NCBI GenBank assembly: GCA_016844935.1
Contig: JAERTK010000225.1
Coordinates: forward strand, 1-38,324
Direction: 5' to 3'
DNA length: 38,324 nucleotides
DNA from: Desulfobacteraceae bacterium
GTDB lineage: Bacteria; Desulfobacterota; DSM-4660; Desulfatiglandales; Desulfatiglandaceae
Position numbers and translations under genes: made by a program. Below are positions 15,969 to 24,851 of this stretch, one piece after another (within the stretch, counting starts at the first letter, position 1; the number at the start of each line of letters is the position of its first letter). The notes beneath the pieces were generated by a model. It made no database searches and had not been told where the DNA came from. It worked only from the letters and a program-made list of their open reading frames with translations.

Positions 15969-17525
15969 ATGGGCAAAGGGCAGGCTCGGGAAATGTTTGA
16001 AAGCGAATCACTTGAGTACGGATGGGGCGGGACGGCCCTTCCGGGGGGTGATGATAGATATCGTTCCCTTTTCGATCAGTCAATGGATGCGATCGTCATT
16101 ACACGCCAGGGGGGGGAGTTCATCGATGCCAACCCGGCCGCTCTGGCGCTTTTCGGTTACCCGCAAGACGAAATGATGCGTATGGATTTCCAAGAATTGT
16201 ACGTGAACCCCGGCGAAGGGTTCAGGTTTCAAAAGGAGATGAAGGAAAAGGAATCGCTGCAGGGCTTTAAGACCCGATTGCACAGCAAAGACCGCGGGGA
16301 GATGGACTGTCTCCTGGATGTGGCCTGCCGCCGGGACGGCAAGGGAAACATTTTCGTGTACCAGGGTATCATACGGGATATTACGGAAGCCCTGCGGGCG
16401 GAGAAAGCGCTAAGAGAGAGCAAGAAGAATCTGGAGAAGGCTGAGCGTATGGCCCGCATGGGGAACTGGCGCCGTGATTTTAATTTCGACGGGGGCGAGT
16501 GGTCCCCCGGGATGTATCGGATTCTTGGCTTGCCTCCGGGGAAGGGGGAAGGGGTTTCTTTCAAAACCTTCCTTTCCCGTGTAAACCCGAGAGACGCAGA
16601 TCATGTGATTTCAGTTTTGAGGGAAGCAGAGAAATCCAAAGGGGATTTCGAGTTTGAATTTCGAACCATCCCCATAGAAGGAAAAGAGCGGGTTATCCGC
16701 GTGCAGGGGGAGGTTCAACTGGATGATGCCGGTACCCCGTTGCGGTTTTTTGGAACAAGCCAGGACATCACTGAAATAAGAAGTCTTTACAATCAACTGT
16801 ACAAATCCCAAAAGATCGAAGCCATCGCTGGTTTGGCCGGAGGGATTGCCCACGAGTTCAACAACGCCCTGACACCCATCATCGGACATGTCGAGCTTCT
16901 GGAGATGGTCCATGACCAGGATGAAATGACAGTGGAAAGCCTCAAAGCCATGAAGGAATCAGGCCTTCGCATGACGCAACTCACGGGTCAGTTGCTGTCC
17001 TATGCGGAGGGCGGGAAATACCATCCGGTGAACCTGTCACTGAGTGAAGTGGTAAATGTCACGCTACCATTTATCCGGAATACCTTTAAACCCCATGTGC
17101 ATGTTGAAAAAGACCTTTCGGATGTTATGAATGTCGAGGCAGATAAAACCCAGGTGCAGATGCTCCTGTCTTCAATACTGGCCAACGCAAATGAGGCCAT
17201 TGAAAATGAGGGCCGTATCAAAATAGTGGTCGAAAACAGGGATGTTGATGGGGATTTCACAAAACATCACGCCGGTCTTGAGCCGGGGCAGTATGTCTCT
17301 CTCACCATCGAGGATGACGGTAAAGGGATGGATGAGGCATCAATAAAGAAAATATTTGAACCTTTTTTCACCACAAAATTTCACGGTCGCGGCATGGGGA
17401 TGGCCGCTGTGTATGGGATTGTCAAGAATCATGGCGGCTGGATCCATGTGGATTCTGAATTGGGAGAAGGGACCGCGGTCCGTATTTATCTCCCGGCTGT
17501 GAAAGGGGGTCAAGTCTGCTGTTGA
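15969..17525 (+). CDS. PAS-PAS sensor histidine kinase
   Basis: This soluble kinase has 518 residues from the ATG at 15969, chosen because GATGAGG lies six bases upstream; an ATG at 15957 adds four residues. PAS 1 (about 30-140, DRYRSLFDQSMDAIVITRQG) ends with a PAC segment; PAS 2 spans about 155-270. The phosphoacceptor H-box is GGIAHEFNNALTPIIGH (histidine near residue 295), with N-box NANEAIEN, G1 box DDGKGMD, F-box FEPFFTTK and G2 box GRGMGMAAVYGIV. No membrane helix is evident, so the signal is cytoplasmic. The C-terminus is unusual: the last residues, GGQVCC, and the stop codon are encoded by the left arm of a repeated hairpin element. Confidence 0.92.
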   Translation: MGKGQAREMFESESLEYGWGGTALPGGDDRYRSLFDQSMDAIVITRQGGEFIDANPAALALFGYPQDEMMRMDFQELYVNPGEGFRFQKEMKEKESLQGFKTRLHSKDRGEMDCLLDVACRRDGKGNIFVYQGIIRDITEALRAEKALRESKKNLEKAERMARMGNWRRDFNFDGGEWSPGMYRILGLPPGKGEGVSFKTFLSRVNPRDADHVISVLREAEKSKGDFEFEFRTIPIEGKERVIRVQGEVQLDDAGTPLRFFGTSQDITEIRSLYNQLYKSQKIEAIAGLAGGIAHEFNNALTPIIGHVELLEMVHDQDEMTVESLKAMKESGLRMTQLTGQLLSYAEGGKYHPVNLSLSEVVNVTLPFIRNTFKPHVHVEKDLSDVMNVEADKTQVQMLLSSILANANEAIENEGRIKIVVENRDVDGDFTKHHAGLEPGQYVSLTIEDDGKGMDEASIKKIFEPFFTTKFHGRGMGMAAVYGIVKNHGGWIHVDSELGEGTAVRIYLPAVKGGQVCC

Positions 17526-17590
17526 CTGTTTCGCAATATTTTAATTTTTTTTCGCACCCTTGAATAACAGTCAACAGCAGACTTGACCCC
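17506..17590. repeat. REP-like hairpin element, copy 2
   Basis: Perfect 25-base arms lie at 17506-17530 (starting GGGGTCAAGTCTGCTGTTGA) and 17566-17590. The arms match copy 1 at 15869-15952 and the loop (GCAAT, T-rich, TTCGCACCCTT) is almost the same. The left arm overlaps the end of the kinase gene and supplies its stop. TGGATAAGGAGG follows the right arm and serves as the ribosome site for the PilZ gene. Confidence 0.88.
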
Positions 17591-17608
17591 TGGATAAGGA
17601 GGCGCCAA

Positions 17609-17998
17609 ATGGAAGTATCCGGAGATCGTCGCAGGTTCCCCCGGTTTGCTCCTGCAAACGGTGCATATGTTGCCATGCCCCTGAGCGGACAGATGGGGCC
17701 CATCAAAGATATCAGCTTAAGTGGACTGGGTTGCACTCTTTATGCGGAACTTGGAGAGAGACAGGCCATCAGCAGTGAGATGCGCACCCCCTTTCCAGTG
17801 GACATTTTTGTCTCGGGCGACAAATTTCTTTTGAGGAACATATCATGCAGGGCGGCCTATGACGTGATCGCACCTGAAGACCGGTTGCCATACAGCGCAA
17901 GTGTCGCTAAAAGACGCTGCGGACTCAAGTTTCATGACCTCTCGGGGGAACAGAAGCAGCAGATAACCCATTTCCTGGCAAACCACGCGGTCCATTAA
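17609..17998 (+). CDS. PilZ-domain protein (c-di-GMP receptor)
   Basis: This 129-residue protein is a stand-alone PilZ domain. The two c-di-GMP-binding motifs are present: RRRFPR (R8 and R12 of RxxxR) and DISLSG (D34, S36, G39 of DxSxxG). Such proteins change shape on binding cyclic di-GMP and control motility, adhesion or secretion. A strong GGAGG site lies directly after the hairpin element at 17506-17590. The gene follows the kinase gene on the same strand and faces the convergent EAL phosphodiesterase gene, so c-di-GMP turnover and reading are encoded side by side. Confidence 0.88.
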   Translation: MEVSGDRRRFPRFAPANGAYVAMPLSGQMGPIKDISLSGLGCTLYAELGERQAISSEMRTPFPVDIFVSGDKFLLRNISCRAAYDVIAPEDRLPYSASVAKRRCGLKFHDLSGEQKQQITHFLANHAVH

Positions 17999-18069
17999 TC
18001 AGGGGTACTGGGGACACCCTATCAAAATACGAACCGCCAGGCTGCACGGGAGAGGCTTGACTTGGTGAT

Positions 18070-18099
18070 ATTGATGCGTACCTGCGGATGAAATAGGCA
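18070..18099 (+). repeat. 30-base direct repeat, copy 1
   Basis: ATTGATGCGTACCTGCGGAT begins a 30-base segment that recurs at 20472-20501 with five substitutions, same orientation. The copies bracket the EAL gene, this one 17 bases from its 3' end. Confidence 0.6.
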
Positions 18100-18116
18100 A
18101 GACCCTTGCAAAACGC

Positions 18117-20252
18117 TTAAGCTCGTTTCCATGCGCTGCGGGGCTGGATGGCGGCCAGTGTGTCCGGCCGGCCGTATCGATATCCCTGCAGGTAGTCGAC
18201 GTCCAGGGAGAGCATGGCGGTTTCTTCGGCCGTGTCTTCGATCCCTTCGGCAAGCACATCGCATCCGAGGCCTCGGGCGATGTCAATGACGCCGGTGAGG
18301 AACTCTCGGCTCGCGGCGGTAGCGGCGGCTGCGGCGACGATGCTTCGGTCGATCTTGAGTATGTGAGGTTGAATGTCGCGTATGAGAGAAAAGCTTGAGA
18401 ATCCGGTGCCGAAGTCGTCGATAGCGATTCGGTATCCCGCTGTTCTCAACCGGGCCAGGTTGTGCCGTGCCGGAGTACTGTTCTCAAGTTCTTGCGACTC
18501 AGTGATTTCTGCCACAAGGTGCTGGGACTGCGCGACCAGTGGTCCGGAGATCAGGATATCCATCAGTTCATGGTCAGCGAGCTCGAGGACGGAGAGATTG
18601 TATGTCACAAAACCCGCAGCAGGCAGCCTGGCCAGGAGTTGATTGATGTCTGCCTGCAACCGTTTTGCCATAATCCGTCCGATGCTCACGATTTGCCCGA
18701 ACTCCTCAGCCACGCCGATGAAGCGGCCAGCACTGATGCGCTCTCCGTCGTGCAGCCATCGGATCAGCGCTTCGACACCCATCAATTCACCGGTTATCCG
18801 TGTGACAATCGGCTGGTAGTCCAGATCGAAGGCCTCGTCCTGGACGCTTTGGTTCAGTTGTTGGCGGAGCTGCTCCTTTTCCACCTGGGTGACTGACATG
18901 CTCTTGGTGTACCACTCACACTGATTATTGTGGGCATTCCGGCTGGCTTGTGCGGCCAGGTCGGCGTGTTGTAAGAGTTCGGCTGTGGTGTGGGCGTCTC
19001 GAGGTGCCGCCGCGATCCCTATGGACCAAGTGAACCAAGTTGGGACTTCATGCAGAATGATGGGCTCACGGCCGGCCCTGAGAATCGCGTCGGCTATCAC
19101 GTCAATGCGCCGTTCCATACTGGAATTGTCGGACGTGTCACCGGCGTTATTGATCGTGATCCCGAATTCGGCATTCCCTAGCCGACCGACCGTTCCCTGC
19201 CCGCCCACCACCGCCACTAATCTGGAAGCCAGACCTCGCAACGCTTCATCCCCCAGTACTTGTCCCGTCGCTGTGGTGAAAGATCGGAAGTCATCTATAT
19301 TCACCCACAGCAGATAGCAGAGGTGTTCACCGGCGATGGAGTTGTCGATCCCCTTTGTCAGGCTTATCCGACTGGCAACATTGGTGAGTTGGTCGTGGGT
19401 GGCCGCGCGGTTGGTGGCCTGATTGATTCGGAAGATGTTCCACAACAACAAAAAGAGCAGGATGGAGGCGCTGATGAGCGTCATGACACGGTTGTAGTAC
19501 CACCCGGCGGACCAGCGCTGAACCACCACCCCGACGACGGCATGACCCATGATTATGACCATCACCCAAGCCATCCAGTAGTGGATCACCGTCTTGAACC
19601 GCAGTGCCATGCCAATGGCGAACAGCATAGCAGCCAGGGCATAAAACAACCAGAAGTACCCGATCGTGATATTCAGGCCGGTCAGGGTGTCCCCATCAAT
19701 TACCATCACTGGCAGGTGTGGGCTGACCACCGCCGCAAACAGAATACTGGCCAGGGCCGCGACCACACCCAGGAGGATCTTGACCGTCAGGGACCCGCGA
19801 TACCTTGCCCGATCCCAAGCAGGGTCCCGAAGCAACCACCCGCTGATGGCGAAACCGGCCGGAAAAAACCACACCCACATCCAGCCCAGATACGAGGCCC
19901 CTTGCCCGCCGCCCAGCAATCCGCCAGGTAGCAGGAACGCGTTATCCCAGAACAACGGTGTGGCGCCGTTAAGCAAGCCAATGTACAGGTATCCGTTCGC
20001 CAGCCACATATAGCCGCGCAGCCGGGTCGTTTGGGCCTGGCCGAAAAGCAGCAAGGCGGTGGTAATGGCTATGGCCGCGAACATGAAGGAGTAGGTGATC
20101 GGCACCCAGGGCAACTCAGCCAGCGCCTTGTTCGCGATGGTGAGCATGAATGCCGTCAGGGCCACGTACGCGATCAAGGCCACAGTGATCGTGATCTTGG
20201 TTTTGGCCGACATCGCCCGGTGTTCGTCAAGCGTGAACAGAGGTTGGCCCAT
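18117..20252 (-). CDS. MASE4-GGDEF(degenerate)-EAL c-di-GMP phosphodiesterase
   Basis: From the ATG at 20252 the protein has 711 residues. An N-terminal block of about eight membrane helices (about 15-275) resembles the MASE4 sensor. The GGDEF domain is degenerate, reading GNAEF (about 359-363), so diguanylate cyclase activity is unlikely; it may bind GTP as a regulator. The C-terminal EAL domain keeps its hallmark residues: EALIRW, NLSVLEL, EITES, IDDFGTG, LKIDRS, AEGIED and QGYRYGRP, so it should hydrolyse c-di-GMP. Starts at 20426 and 20213 are also possible; no strong ribosome site decides. DNA looks more GC-rich than the neighbouring amidase gene, and the gene is bracketed by 30-base direct repeats. 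Confidence 0.88.
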   Translation of the reverse strand: MGQPLFTLDEHRAMSAKTKITITVALIAYVALTAFMLTIANKALAELPWVPITYSFMFAAIAITTALLLFGQAQTTRLRGYMWLANGYLYIGLLNGATPLFWDNAFLLPGGLLGGGQGASYLGWMWVWFFPAGFAISGWLLRDPAWDRARYRGSLTVKILLGVVAALASILFAAVVSPHLPVMVIDGDTLTGLNITIGYFWLFYALAAMLFAIGMALRFKTVIHYWMAWVMVIIMGHAVVGVVVQRWSAGWYYNRVMTLISASILLFLLLWNIFRINQATNRAATHDQLTNVASRISLTKGIDNSIAGEHLCYLLWVNIDDFRSFTTATGQVLGDEALRGLASRLVAVVGGQGTVGRLGNAEFGITINNAGDTSDNSSMERRIDVIADAILRAGREPIILHEVPTWFTWSIGIAAAPRDAHTTAELLQHADLAAQASRNAHNNQCEWYTKSMSVTQVEKEQLRQQLNQSVQDEAFDLDYQPIVTRITGELMGVEALIRWLHDGERISAGRFIGVAEEFGQIVSIGRIMAKRLQADINQLLARLPAAGFVTYNLSVLELADHELMDILISGPLVAQSQHLVAEITESQELENSTPARHNLARLRTAGYRIAIDDFGTGFSSFSLIRDIQPHILKIDRSIVAAAAATAASREFLTGVIDIARGLGCDVLAEGIEDTAEETAMLSLDVDYLQGYRYGRPDTLAAIQPRSAWKRA

Positions 20253-20471
20253 TCTGAACACTCCACTCGTGCGCCCGTGGCCCAGACTCAGACTGATCGA
20301 CCTGAGACGCAGTAGCAACTTGTGCGACTGAGGGCCGTCGGTTGATAGGTATTGGAGAGGTGAGGTGATAAAAAGTAGCTTCTTTAAAGAAGAAATGTAG
20401 TGGAAATGACCGTGTGGGTCAAGCAATATCCGATTTTCCCACCGGAAATTTAGAGGAATAATAATCCTTTT

Positions 20472-20501
20472 ATTGTTGAGTGCCTGCGGGTGAAATAAGC
20501 A
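20472..20501 (+). repeat. 30-base direct repeat, copy 2
   Basis: This copy matches 18070-18099 at 25 of 30 positions. It lies between the EAL gene and the stop of the amidase gene at 20503. Confidence 0.6.
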
Positions 20502-20502
20502 T

Positions 20503-22233
20503 TCATCCTTCCTGATAGCTTCGATCTATACTTTCGATGTAACGCTTTATGCCCCCGCTAATACCGGCGGCCAACCGCTTCTGGTAGGCCTTGCTCAGCA
20601 ATCTTTTCCTCTCAACGGGGTTGCTTAAAAAGCCCACTTCCACCAGAACCGCCGGCATTTGAGCACCGATGAGGACGTAAAAAGGGGCCTGTTTGACACC
20701 CAGGCTCCTGATCCCCTTGTACCGTTTATTGGCACCCTTAACCATGCCCTTCTGCACCCGGTGTGCGAGTCGGCTCGATTCACGAATTTTCGTGTTCATC
20801 ATCAGATCGTTCAGTATGGTCTGAAGGTCGCTGATGCTTTTTTCCGACGTGGCGTTTTCCCTGGCGGCTACCATAACCGCCTGCTGGTCCGTCGCCATAT
20901 TCAAGAAATAGGTTTCCAGCCCGTGAATCCGGGTATCTTTATGGGCGTTCACATGCAGGGAAATAAACAGATCCGCCTTTTTCATGTTGGCAATGGCAGT
21001 TCTCTGCTCCAGTGACAGAAATGTATCTTTGTTTCTTGTTAGAACAACTTCGCACCCGATTTCCTTTCTTAATCGAGTCGCCAGACGTTTTGCCAACGCC
21101 AGGGTAATATCCTTTTCCTTGTACTTTCCATGTAACTTGCAGCCCGGATCCTTGCCGCCATGGCCGGGGTCAATGACAATCCGATTTACATTCAGGCCCA
21201 ACTGCCTGGCTAAAGAAATGGTTTTATCCGGTTTTTCGGTCTTTTTGATACCCCGTCTCACCTTTCGTTTTTTTGCCGAATCCACCGATTTCTGCTGTGG
21301 TTTGGTTTTCCGCTTTTCAAATCCGCGCACATCCACCACAATTCGAAAGGGATCGTAGAGATGAAATACATTATACCCCACCAGTTTTTCCGTATCCAGA
21401 ACCACACGCACCGTGTTTTCCGTGTATTGTCCGGCCCTGGCTTTCTGTAACAGGTCATCCTTGATGGGGACAACGCTATCGATACGCCTGCTCACCCGGG
21501 CGTTATGAAGGTCCAGGTACAACCTGCGCGGCTTTTTATGGCTGGGATCCGCCTTCAAGAGGTGATGTTCGTATTTCACAGGGGACTTCACGTCAATCAC
21601 CACGCGGGTGTAGTTGGGGGTTGACCAGTAACGGATGTCCTTGACCATGGCCCGCCGGTTTCCTGAGATGGGTCCGTGGTCGCCGTTTTTCCGCTTCATT
21701 TTTCTGTTGAGGGTTACAGCCAGTTGATCCAGTTTCTTCTTGGCTCTGGGCCGCATATCCCCTTTGGGGAACCTCACATCCACCTTGAGGAATTCCACAT
21801 AGGCCTGGGATGGATCCTTTTTTACTTTGTAGTAAATCTCCCCGATTCTGTATTGGGCATCATCGGCCAGAAAATGATCCGGGTACTCCGCCGCCAGCTT
21901 TCTATAAAGGGAGATGGCCATGTCCAGATCTTTGCTTTTGTTGGAGTACTTATAGAGTCGGGTGTAAAGGTCGGCGGCTTGGTAAAGGGCCCGGGGCCCT
22001 GAAGGGCTTTTCGGGTAGCGGTCGTAAACCGTTTTGTACCGGTCGGCGCATTTTATCCAGTAGTGGCGGTATCGCTTCTTTTTAGCTGACCCGTAAAGGT
22101 CTTTTTTGGCGAGATCCGCCTTTTTAAGCAGTTTCGCCGCTTTCCGGGGTGGTGCTCCCTCCGAATGGGGTGGTGCAGCCAGAAAAGCAACGGCAAGACA
22201 TGTCATGATCAAATAGAGGGTTCTTCGTTTCAT
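20503..22233 (-). CDS. N-acetylmuramoyl-L-alanine amidase with TPR and AMIN domains
   Basis: This 576-residue exported enzyme cleaves the amide bond between the glycan and peptide parts of murein. A signal peptide (about 1-26) leads to a tetratricopeptide-like helical region (about 30-175, YKTVYDRYPKSPSGPRALYQ repeats), an AMIN domain (about 195-305) thought to bind the cell wall, a basic linker, and an Amidase_3 domain (about 350-570). Zinc ligands H358 (DPGHGG), E373 (YKEKD) and H427 (SLHVNA) and catalytic E532 (LVEVGF) are present. Its ATG overlaps the mutS stop by four bases, so it is the last gene of the lapA-lapB-mutS row. Confidence 0.93.
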   Translation of the reverse strand: MKRRTLYLIMTCLAVAFLAAPPHSEGAPPRKAAKLLKKADLAKKDLYGSAKKKRYRHYWIKCADRYKTVYDRYPKSPSGPRALYQAADLYTRLYKYSNKSKDLDMAISLYRKLAAEYPDHFLADDAQYRIGEIYYKVKKDPSQAYVEFLKVDVRFPKGDMRPRAKKKLDQLAVTLNRKMKRKNGDHGPISGNRRAMVKDIRYWSTPNYTRVVIDVKSPVKYEHHLLKADPSHKKPRRLYLDLHNARVSRRIDSVVPIKDDLLQKARAGQYTENTVRVVLDTEKLVGYNVFHLYDPFRIVVDVRGFEKRKTKPQQKSVDSAKKRKVRRGIKKTEKPDKTISLARQLGLNVNRIVIDPGHGGKDPGCKLHGKYKEKDITLALAKRLATRLRKEIGCEVVLTRNKDTFLSLEQRTAIANMKKADLFISLHVNAHKDTRIHGLETYFLNMATDQQAVMVAARENATSEKSISDLQTILNDLMMNTKIRESSRLAHRVQKGMVKGANKRYKGIRSLGVKQAPFYVLIGAQMPAVLVEVGFLSNPVERKRLLSKAYQKRLAAGISGGIKRYIESIDRSYQEG

Positions 22234-24851
22234 GGATTCGAGGATACTCGCTTTTTAAGGTCGTTCAAAGCCATTAACGCCTCCAACGGGGTCATGGTAT
22301 CGATGTTCAGATCTTTAATCCACTTTCTCAGTTCCCGGTCCTGAGACCCGAACAGGTCCAACTGAACCATCCCTTTTTCCTGAGGCACCTTTTCAATTTC
22401 GGAAGCGGTGTGGGCCAGGCGCGGCCGGCCCGTTTCATCGGTTTCACCCCCTTCCAGATTTTTCAGTATTTCCATGGCCCGCGCGATGACGCCCTCCGGA
22501 AGACCGGCTATGCGCGCAACCTGGATGCCATAGCTTCGGCTGGTGCCACCCGGAACCAACTTTCGCAGGAAAAAGATATTGTCGTTCCACTCGCGAACCG
22601 CAATGTTGAAATTTTTCACCCGGTGTTTGGTGGTCACAAGCTCCGTCAATTCATGATAATGGGTGGCAAAAAGGGTCCGAACCCCTTTTGAAGCCCTGTC
22701 GTGAAGGGCCTCTGCCACGGCCCATGCAATGCTCAACCCGTCATAGGTGCTGGTACCCCGGCCGATTTCATCTAAAACCACCAGGCTTCTGGGAGACGCG
22801 TGCCGCAGGATGTTGGCGGTTTCGTTCATCTCCACCATGAAGGTACTTCTGCCCCCCGCCAGATCGTCCGATGCCCCCACCCGGGTAAATATGCGGTCCA
22901 CGATGCCAATTTCGGCCTTTTCCGCCGGGACAAAACTCCCCATCTGTGCCATGAGCGCCGTCAGGGCCGTTTGCCGCAGAATCGTGGATTTCCCGGCCAT
23001 ATTGGGTCCTGTCAGGATAATGACCTGCTGTTTTTGACCATCCAGATGGATATCGTTCGGGACGAACTCTTCTCCCTTGACGGTCTGTTCAATCACCGGA
23101 TGCCGCCCCTGGATGATTTTCAGGTCCGTGCTTTCATTGATTTCAGGATACGTGTAATTCATCCGCTCCGCTGTTTCAGCAAGGCCGGCCAGAGCATCCA
23201 TCCGGGCAATAATCTCCGTCGCTTCTCTGATGCGTTGGTTTTCAAGGCTGATTCCCGATCGAATCTCTTCAAAAATCTGTTGTTCAAAGGCAATCCGTTT
23301 TTCCTCCGCTCCCAGAACCTCACCTTCTTTTCGCTTGAGGTCTTCCGTAATATAGCGCTCCCCGTTCACCAGGGTCTGCTTTCGAATATAGTCTTCGGGC
23401 ACCAGATTCAGATTGGCTTTTGAGATTTCAATGTAGTACCCGAAAACCTTGTTGAACCCCACCTTCAGGCTGTTAATGCCGGTTCGCTCCTTTTCGGAGG
23501 CCGCAAAACCAGCTATCCAGCTCTTTCCGTTCCGGCTTAAAGTGATCAGCTTGTCCAGTTCTTCGCTGTATCCCTCACGGATAATGCCCCCGTCTTTGAT
23601 GGAAACGGGCGGATCGCCGTGGATAGATTCTTCAATAAGGCAAACCACATCATGGAGAATATCCAGTTTCGATGCCAGTCTGGACAACAGAATGCTCGAA
23701 GATCCCGAAAGCGCGCCTTTCAGGGCGGGGAGCCTCTGGATAGAGGCCTTGAGCGCCTGGAGGTCCCTTGCATTGGCCCGTTTCATGGCAATCCTGCCGT
23801 TCAACCGGGCCATATCATAAATCTCTCCCAATTCACTTCGGACGTCCTGTCTCAAGGCAGGATCATCCTTCAGACACGCCACCGCTCCCAGGCGTTCCTG
23901 GATTCGGTCCACATGAATCAGGGGATAGGCGATCCAGTTCTTCAGCAGGCGACTGCCCATGGGCGTAACCGATTGATCAAGAATTTGACACAGTGATCCT
24001 GCTTTTGACTGCCCCCGAATGGTTTTCAGCAACTCCAGATGCGTGCAGGTGGCGGCATCCAGGACCATGAACGCCCCCATATGATAGGGATCAATTTCCT
24101 TGATATGAGGGGGGAACCCTTTCTGGGTTTCCCTGAGATATGCAACGAGGGCGCCCGCGGCAATGACGCCGCCCGGCATATTTTCACACCCGAATCCTGC
24201 CAGGGATCTAACCGCAAGCTGCTCTTTGAGCAACTCACCCGCTTCCCTGGGATCAAAGGTTTCCCTGTCCAGTATTTCCAGGCGGTATTTTGAAAGGTCT
24301 TTTTGCCGGGTCTTCTGGTCGAGCTCCGAAAGCAATAATTCAGCCGGATCAATTCTACCCAGCTCGTCCAACAGATCCTCAAAGGAACTGATTTCCGTCA
24401 ATCGAAATTCACCCGTGGAAAGATCCGCATGGGCCAGGCCGTAAACGCCGTTTTCACCCCAGATGGCGGCCATGAAAAGGTTGGTCTTCTGGTCGAATTC
24501 CTTTTCATCCACCAGCGAACCGGGGGTGACCACCCGGACCACCTCTCTTTTGACGATTCCCTTTGCAGCCTTCGGATCTTCCACCTGTTCGCAGACCGCC
24601 ACCTTCCTGCCACTGTCAACCAGCTTGCCGATGTAGGATTGATATGCGTGATGGGGGATACCGCACATGGGGACTTTTTTGCCGTTGAAGGAACCCCGGG
24701 AAGTGAGCGTAATGCCAAGGATTTTTGCGGCAACCTTGGCATCATCAAAAAACATTTCATAAAAATCTCCCATGCGAAAAAACAAAATGGCATCCGGGAA
24801 CGCATCCTTGATGCCCATAAATTGCTTCAGCATGGGGGTCAGTTGAGTCAT
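22230..24851 (-). CDS. mutS: DNA mismatch repair protein MutS
   Basis: This 873-residue protein is a full-length MutS, which binds base mismatches and small loops and recruits MutL. The mismatch-contacting F-x-E is F30-Y31-E32 in MGDFYEMF. The ATPase part shows Walker A GPNMAGKST, the VEMNETANIL segment, Walker B VVLDEIGRGTSTYDG and ATHYHELTEL. The start overlaps the lapB stop by four bases and the end overlaps the amidase start by four, so all three are translationally coupled. The gene appears intact. Confidence 0.97.
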   Translation of the reverse strand: MTQLTPMLKQFMGIKDAFPDAILFFRMGDFYEMFFDDAKVAAKILGITLTSRGSFNGKKVPMCGIPHHAYQSYIGKLVDSGRKVAVCEQVEDPKAAKGIVKREVVRVVTPGSLVDEKEFDQKTNLFMAAIWGENGVYGLAHADLSTGEFRLTEISSFEDLLDELGRIDPAELLLSELDQKTRQKDLSKYRLEILDRETFDPREAGELLKEQLAVRSLAGFGCENMPGGVIAAGALVAYLRETQKGFPPHIKEIDPYHMGAFMVLDAATCTHLELLKTIRGQSKAGSLCQILDQSVTPMGSRLLKNWIAYPLIHVDRIQERLGAVACLKDDPALRQDVRSELGEIYDMARLNGRIAMKRANARDLQALKASIQRLPALKGALSGSSSILLSRLASKLDILHDVVCLIEESIHGDPPVSIKDGGIIREGYSEELDKLITLSRNGKSWIAGFAASEKERTGINSLKVGFNKVFGYYIEISKANLNLVPEDYIRKQTLVNGERYITEDLKRKEGEVLGAEEKRIAFEQQIFEEIRSGISLENQRIREATEIIARMDALAGLAETAERMNYTYPEINESTDLKIIQGRHPVIEQTVKGEEFVPNDIHLDGQKQQVIILTGPNMAGKSTILRQTALTALMAQMGSFVPAEKAEIGIVDRIFTRVGASDDLAGGRSTFMVEMNETANILRHASPRSLVVLDEIGRGTSTYDGLSIAWAVAEALHDRASKGVRTLFATHYHELTELVTTKHRVKNFNIAVREWNDNIFFLRKLVPGGTSRSYGIQVARIAGLPEGVIARAMEILKNLEGGETDETGRPRLAHTASEIEKVPQEKGMVQLDLFGSQDRELRKWIKDLNIDTMTPLEALMALNDLKKRVSSNP

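Noticed and set aside
15869..17590. Possible CRISPR array because of repeated hairpins
   Set aside because: Only two copies exist, 1.6 kb apart with a whole gene between them, and there are no regular spacers or cas genes.
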